Source: an uncultured Muribaculaceae bacterium (lineage in GTDB: Bacteria > Bacteroidota > Bacteroidia > Bacteroidales > Muribaculaceae). From it: 19,521 bases of DNA. Both the position numbers and the translations under genes were made by a program. This document shows positions 14,973 through 19,521 of this stretch, piece by piece; position 1 is the stretch's first letter; every line of letters begins with the position of its first letter. The stretch lies in contig CAJUIJ010000028.1 of assembly GCA_910586175.1 (NCBI GenBank), forward strand, positions 1 to 19,521. The letters are read 5' to 3'. The notes beneath the pieces were generated by a model that made no database searches, was not told where the DNA came from, and saw only the letters and a program-made list of their open reading frames with translations.

Positions 14973-15882
14973 AAAGCAAGTCCAATACCCTCTGGGTAAA
15001 GTCTTTGTCAGACAGTTCGTGTGGAAGCCATGTTATTTTAGTGCCTCGCTTCTCCATGCCTCTGAACCATGTCATCTGTCGCTTGGCAAATTGGTGAATG
15101 GCGGTTTCAAGCGACTTGAACATTTCCTCATATGTCAATCTTCCAATCACATGCAATGTTACATATTTATATTCAAGGCCATAATAAATCAAGTCGTCAG
15201 GGCTGATACCACTATTAATCAAAGACCTGACTTCTTCGACAAGTCCTCCTTTTAGACGTGTATCAAGTCGAGATGTTATTCTATAACGACGCACATCACG
15301 AGGTATATCCACACCAACCACGAGCGAATCAAGAGGCTTGCAGTATGTCTTATCAGAGTTAACTGCTGCCTCAGGATGCATCTTATAATAAGTCTGAATC
15401 TCTATTGCCCTCACAGCACGCTTGCATGTATCGATGTCAGTGGTATTATGAAGGGTTTTCATGCCTGCCAGAATCGAAGAAAGCTCTTCGAGCGACTTAC
15501 CCTTTAATTCCAATCTCAGTTGTTCGTTTACAGGAACCTCCGGCAAACGAACACCATTAAGGGCATTTTCTACATACATCCCGCTGCCACCACATATCAC
15601 AGGCGTCACACCGGCTACGACAAGACGGTCATACACCTCATGGAAATCTTGCAGATAGCGATGCAGATTATACTTATCTCCTGCATCGGCAACATCAATC
15701 AGATGGAAAGGCACATCTTCATATTCATCCAGGTCTTTACCTGTACCCAAGTCCATTCCCCTATATACTTGCCTTGAATCAGCAGAAATAATTTGTCCAC
15801 CGATTTCTTTCGCAATACAGACGGCCCTATGTGTCTTGCCGGATGCTGTGGGGCCAACAATGGTTATTGATCGTTTCAACAT
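14971..15882 (-). CDS. miaA: tRNA dimethylallyltransferase
   Basis: This 303-residue cytoplasmic enzyme adds the dimethylallyl group to A37 of tRNAs reading UNN codons. The P-loop GPTASGKT (10-17), the DSRQVYRGMDLGTGK block (from Asp35) and GGSGMYVENAL (from Gly98) are intact, as is the C-terminal RQMTWFRG. Length is normal. Its ATG overlaps the end of the upstream membrane-protein ORF by 7 nt, so it is co-transcribed and probably translationally coupled with it. Confidence 0.96.
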   Translation of the reverse strand: MLKRSITIVGPTASGKTHRAVCIAKEIGGQIISADSRQVYRGMDLGTGKDLDEYEDVPFHLIDVADAGDKYNLHRYLQDFHEVYDRLVVAGVTPVICGGSGMYVENALNGVRLPEVPVNEQLRLELKGKSLEELSSILAGMKTLHNTTDIDTCKRAVRAIEIQTYYKMHPEAAVNSDKTYCKPLDSLVVGVDIPRDVRRYRITSRLDTRLKGGLVEEVRSLINSGISPDDLIYYGLEYKYVTLHVIGRLTYEEMFKSLETAIHQFAKRQMTWFRGMEKRGTKITWLPHELSDKDFTQRVLDLL

Positions 15883-16892
15883 CCTCCGCTATTACGTTTT
15901 TTAGAATCGGTTTTGCTGCCGGTCATCATAGTGAACTTATTCAGCCATTTGCGCCACTGGAAACCACGCGTATCAGAATTATACATCGAAATTCTTAACC
16001 ACTTGTCATCCTGAAAATCATAATTCCCATCACGCACCTCCGGAAGCGTTATGGTAGGCTGATAACTTTTCAGTTTCAACTTTCTGTAGCCACGGCTATC
16101 GAAAAGCTTTTGAGTCAGAACTATTGTGATTAATCGCGATAAGTCAATCAGCAACGGACGTGCCATGACCTGCGGCATTTCGTTATACACAATCTTCACT
16201 TCATCAAAATTTATCCATTCTCCATTTACATTTAAATCCGGATAATTCTCAATATCTCCGTCAAGATAGTAAAAATAACGAAGCACACGATGCTTGGTAA
16301 GCTCCATCTTTCGGCCAAAGAAAAATCTCAGTTGACCTGACTTAATTCCACACATTCGCTGAATTATGCCCTGCACTTCAGCTGTAGTCATACCGTTCAC
16401 ATTTCGCTTGGTGACAAACGGAGTGTCAATCACAAAGCGATTTTCCACATAAGGGTCGGCCTCATGATTATTAAGGAAGATATTGTTGCCGCATATCACG
16501 TAGTAGCGAATATACGTCTTGGTGGTCATATCATTGAGTTCTTCCTCTGTGATAATCTCGCCGCTGTCTTTCAGGTCGAGGTATATGTTGTAATATCGCG
16601 CAGCAAAATAAATCTCGTCAAGAATAATAGCGATAACATTAAGCCACACAAAGATATACCAATCTTTACCATTTACAATTGCCTTGTTATAATACCATAT
16701 GAAATAATATGCCCATATCACCACTGTCAGGATGGCGAAGAGCCATATCATATTGACGAGTTGAAGCCTGGATTCGGAACTTATGATTTCTCCGAGTTTG
16801 CCACGCTCCATAGACAATCCTTTTGACACCTTACAGTCAATACATATGGTAAGTCTATTGCGTCGTAGATAAAATACAAGCAGCGTTAACAA
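15876..16892 (-). CDS. Conserved-looking membrane protein, C-terminal part of an apparently frameshifted gene
   Basis: I do not recognise a named family. The frame is open from 16892 (a TTG, probably not a real start) and an ATG stands at 16811 (311 residues), preceded by AAAGGA. Upstream of that ATG the frame still looks coding: FYLRRNR, then CIDC (a CxxC pair at ORF residues 17-20) and KVSKG. Two membrane helices follow (about 47-66 and 79-100), then a long soluble region with no recognisable active site, ending in a basic tail (DSKKRNSGGC). Joining it to the 127-residue ORF just upstream by removing one T from a run of four (16871-16874) would give one protein of about 453 residues. It overlaps miaA by 7 nt. 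Confidence 0.7.
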   Translation of the reverse strand: MLTLLVFYLRRNRLTICIDCKVSKGLSMERGKLGEIISSESRLQLVNMIWLFAILTVVIWAYYFIWYYNKAIVNGKDWYIFVWLNVIAIILDEIYFAARYYNIYLDLKDSGEIITEEELNDMTTKTYIRYYVICGNNIFLNNHEADPYVENRFVIDTPFVTKRNVNGMTTAEVQGIIQRMCGIKSGQLRFFFGRKMELTKHRVLRYFYYLDGDIENYPDLNVNGEWINFDEVKIVYNEMPQVMARPLLIDLSRLITIVLTQKLFDSRGYRKLKLKSYQPTITLPEVRDGNYDFQDDKWLRISMYNSDTRGFQWRKWLNKFTMMTGSKTDSKKRNSGGC

Positions 16893-17238
16893 GTATCAGA
16901 GCCGGAATATAAGGATAATTGAAAAAAGACAATTCCTTTGGAATTGATATTATGTTCCAAATATCAACTACATTCAGGATTATAGATACAAAAGAATATA
17001 CAATGACGCAATAAAAAATTGCATAAGGTACAACCATGCAAGTCGACAGATTAGAAACACGGTTGTTGTAAAGAATGGTGTAGAGAAATGCTGCTGCGAG
17101 AAGACCGATAATAGGAGAGAAATAAAAAGGCAAGAACTTAGATAGCACAAGAGTGACCATCATGACCAGTAAGCCAATCGAGAAATTCTTCCAAAAATAG
17201 AAGAGCTGTGTGGTGTTTACCTTGTTAAGATCTTGCAT
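16855..17238 (-). CDS. Four-helix membrane protein, likely N-terminal part of the frameshifted gene
   Basis: The ORF encodes 127 residues with four hydrophobic segments (about 16-36, 40-58, 67-91 and 107-124) and no recognised family. The last helix runs into the stop (ACILSTTQ). In the +1 frame the same DNA continues as a helix end followed by the positively charged RRNR, as expected for a cytoplasmic helix boundary. This is why I think the two ORFs were one gene. If real as it stands, it would be a small standalone membrane protein overlapping the next ORF by up to 38 nt. It starts 15 nt after the dpp4 stop. Confidence 0.65.
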   Translation of the reverse strand: MQDLNKVNTTQLFYFWKNFSIGLLVMMVTLVLSKFLPFYFSPIIGLLAAAFLYTILYNNRVSNLSTCMVVPYAIFYCVIVYSFVSIILNVVDIWNIISIPKELSFFNYPYIPALILVNAACILSTTQ

Positions 17239-17253
17239 GCTGATTAGTTAAGA

Positions 17254-19446
17254 TTATAAGTTCTTGTTAAGGAAATCCAACACTTTACGATACAACTGAG
17301 TTCTCGCATTAGTCATGCGCAGGCTATGTTCAAAACCGGACATAACAAACATGTCGAAAATTTTGCCTTCGTAATTTAATTTGGATGTGTAACGAAGTGT
17401 ATTATAGAAATGCACATTATCATCGCTCGTACCTGACATGATAAGAAGACGGGCATTCATATCGTTAGTCTTATTGAGCGTAGATGCTTCATCATATCCG
17501 GATTGATTCTGCTGAGGAGTCTGCATGAACCTCTCCGTATAGATAGAATCATAGAATCGCCAGTCGGTGACAGCAGCCATTGCAACACCTGCCTTGAAAG
17601 GATTATTGCTTGCGCTGAGTTCCATAAGGGTCATGTATCCGCCATAGCTCCAACCGAAGCAAGCCATCCTGGATGCGTCGACATAAGGACGAGAGGCGAT
17701 AGCTCGTGCACCGGCAATCTGGTCGGCAGTCTCAAGTTGACCAAGTCGCTTATATACAGCACTTGCCCACTTGCGCGAACGGTTTCCTGTGCCACGACCA
17801 TCCACAGCGGCCACAATATATCCTTGCGATGCAATATAATAAAGCCCATCCATTTTCCACGAATTCAGCACAAGCTGGGAGTCAGGACCATTATACTGAT
17901 ACATCATAAGAGGATACTTTCGTGAAGCATCAAAATCAGATGGCAAAATGACATATGCATTCATTAGTTCACCTTCGGCGTTGGGAACAGTGAAAAATTC
18001 CATGCGGGGGGCCGAGGCATACTTTGCTGCATAAGATTCATTAAGTTCGAGGTTCTTCAGCAGCTTACCCTTATTGTCGCACACCGTATAACGAGGCGGA
18101 ATCGATGCCGAACTATATTTTCTTACATAAAAACGGAAATTGCTGCTGAATGAAGCCGACTCAGTACCCTCCTCATTATTTAGAAGCGTCACTTTGCCTC
18201 CTCGATCCACAGCTGCCACATTACGATTAATAGCACCCTTCATGGTGTTTTGCACGTAATGCACTCCGCTCTTATCATCCTTGCCATAATAATCGGTGAT
18301 GTTCCAGTCGCCTGAAGTAATCGTGCGCAAAAGATTGCCTTCGTAGTTATACTCATACAAGTGGCGATATCCTGTGCGCTCGCTTGCAATAACAAACGAT
18401 GTGCTGTAATATTTGACCATCTGGTAAGTCTCCGGAGTCAACCATGCATCGCTTGTCTCAGTCAGAATCTTGTGTGCTACAGTAGAAGCCGGATTCACCT
18501 TATATAAATCAAGATGATTCTGCTCCCTGTTTAATACCATAGCCATAATATTCTTGCCCCCGCCATCAAATTCGAGACTCGGCACATATTTGCCATCTAC
18601 AGGCAAGTCCATCTCTTTGGTAGTGCGATTGTCTACATTGTAAGCGAGCACCGTAACCTTGGAGTTAGGATAGCCGGCAAGAGGATACTTATAAGAGAAA
18701 CTTTCCGGATATAATGGCGTTTCGCTGTTATCGCCCTTATAATATCCGTACTCATCGAATGAATATACAGGCACTTGTGTCTCATCAAAACGCATGAAAG
18801 CAAGCACCGAATCATCAGCACTCCAACGCATTGTGTTTAAAACGCCAAACTCCTCTTCGTACGACCAATCAGGAGTGCCATAAATAATCTCATTAAGTTT
18901 ACCGTCTTCAGTAACCTGTTTGTCAGACTTATAATCTATATTTGATATAAAAAGATTATTATCTCTCTGATAGGCAACCATCCTGCCGTCATGACTAATA
19001 GTGGCACCACGCATCGGGCCTTTTTCAGACACTTTAGCAAGCGTGGACCGCAATATATCATATACATAATAGTCGGCAGTGAAGGAATAACGATAAATTT
19101 TCTTTGAATTATTCCACAATAATATCTTCTTACCGTTGGCACTTATCTCATAACCATCGAAGCTGTCGATCTTAATGTCTCCCTTAACTCCGTCGAGCGA
19201 GAACAATGTGCCTGTCTTCTCTCCTGTGCGATAACTAAAGACCTCGATCGCTCGCCCGTTGTCTGACAAAGCAGCAAACGTTTCACCATCTGCAAGCGGA
19301 CGCATCTCCTTTATTGCAGCCGGTGCAGAAAGTTTAGGGCTGCAATAATCATCAGCAGTAAGGGCACCCGATGCCGGCAAAGCTGCGCTGATTGACACAC
19401 ATCCGGCTGTCAGTAGCCCATATAATATATTATTGTGAATATTCAT
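17254..19446 (-). CDS. dpp4: Dipeptidyl peptidase IV (S9B prolyl oligopeptidase family)
   Basis: This 730-residue exported peptidase removes X-Pro (and X-Ala) dipeptides from peptide N-termini, most likely in the periplasm. A signal peptide is clear (about 1-28). The beta-propeller domain includes SYEEEFG, with the Glu residues at 197-199 matching the pair that binds the substrate amino end. The C-terminal alpha/beta-hydrolase domain has the nucleophile Ser600 in GWSYGGYM, the Asp in TSDDNVHF (675/676) and His707 in GFEHSLR. Length and spacing match the enzyme of Porphyromonas gingivalis. It is first in a unit with the split membrane-protein gene and miaA. No clear promoter was recognised in the 75 nt before it inside the window. 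Confidence 0.95.
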   Translation of the reverse strand: MNIHNNILYGLLTAGCVSISAALPASGALTADDYCSPKLSAPAAIKEMRPLADGETFAALSDNGRAIEVFSYRTGEKTGTLFSLDGVKGDIKIDSFDGYEISANGKKILLWNNSKKIYRYSFTADYYVYDILRSTLAKVSEKGPMRGATISHDGRMVAYQRDNNLFISNIDYKSDKQVTEDGKLNEIIYGTPDWSYEEEFGVLNTMRWSADDSVLAFMRFDETQVPVYSFDEYGYYKGDNSETPLYPESFSYKYPLAGYPNSKVTVLAYNVDNRTTKEMDLPVDGKYVPSLEFDGGGKNIMAMVLNREQNHLDLYKVNPASTVAHKILTETSDAWLTPETYQMVKYYSTSFVIASERTGYRHLYEYNYEGNLLRTITSGDWNITDYYGKDDKSGVHYVQNTMKGAINRNVAAVDRGGKVTLLNNEEGTESASFSSNFRFYVRKYSSASIPPRYTVCDNKGKLLKNLELNESYAAKYASAPRMEFFTVPNAEGELMNAYVILPSDFDASRKYPLMMYQYNGPDSQLVLNSWKMDGLYYIASQGYIVAAVDGRGTGNRSRKWASAVYKRLGQLETADQIAGARAIASRPYVDASRMACFGWSYGGYMTLMELSASNNPFKAGVAMAAVTDWRFYDSIYTERFMQTPQQNQSGYDEASTLNKTNDMNARLLIMSGTSDDNVHFYNTLRYTSKLNYEGKIFDMFVMSGFEHSLRMTNARTQLYRKVLDFLNKNL

Positions 19447-19521
19447 TCTTTAAGTTTATATGACTGACTCTCTTAGAAACTGTTTAAAATTAGAATTGAA
19501 AAAATGTTATAGGGCATAACA

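Overview
The window looks like chromosomal DNA of a gut-type Bacteroidales bacterium, possibly Muribaculaceae-like. Three things point there. Several promoters fit the Bacteroidota pattern (TTTG, about 20 bp, TAnnTTTG), clearest at 9024-9055 (+) and 8867-8836 (-). There is a complete sodium-pumping methylmalonyl-CoA decarboxylase operon of the kind used in succinate-to-propionate fermentation. The two-component pair (RprX/RprY-like) and the dipeptidyl peptidase IV also resemble those of this order. The family-level placement is a guess from protein character; no search was run. I see no rRNA, tRNA, CRISPR array, phage gene or transposase.

Layout. 174-4593 (+) is one operon: methylmalonyl-CoA epimerase, decarboxylase alpha (carboxyltransferase), a small OadG-like membrane subunit, a biotin carrier protein and the beta membrane subunit. 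Together they epimerise (R)- and (S)-methylmalonyl-CoA and decarboxylate it to propionyl-CoA while exporting Na+. It is followed by pgeF (4688-5344) and an Fe-type superoxide dismutase (5465-6046), each with a hairpin terminator. 8573-6256 (-) is a two-gene unit, an SGNH-hydrolase-like protein then an MBOAT O-acyltransferase, probably acylating an exported glycan. Its promoter lies about 260 nt upstream, and the leader contains a large inverted repeat (8597-8786).

9097-11489 (+) holds an RprX/RprY-like sensor kinase and response regulator, separated by 170 nt with a long hairpin and a cluster of palindromes. 11746-14900 (+) holds dapA and dnaG, spaced by 2 nt. 19446-14971 (-) is a compact unit: dipeptidyl peptidase IV, a conserved-looking membrane protein that appears split by a frameshift (17238-15876), and miaA. 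The dnaG/miaA convergence contains an AT-rich 21-bp-period direct repeat.

Most of the window is ordinary core metabolism and housekeeping. The points most worth a second look are the inverted-repeat leader of the SGNH/MBOAT unit, the apparently frameshifted membrane protein with a CxxC motif, the tandem hairpins at the start of the mce operon transcript, and the shared half-sites upstream of rprX and rprY.
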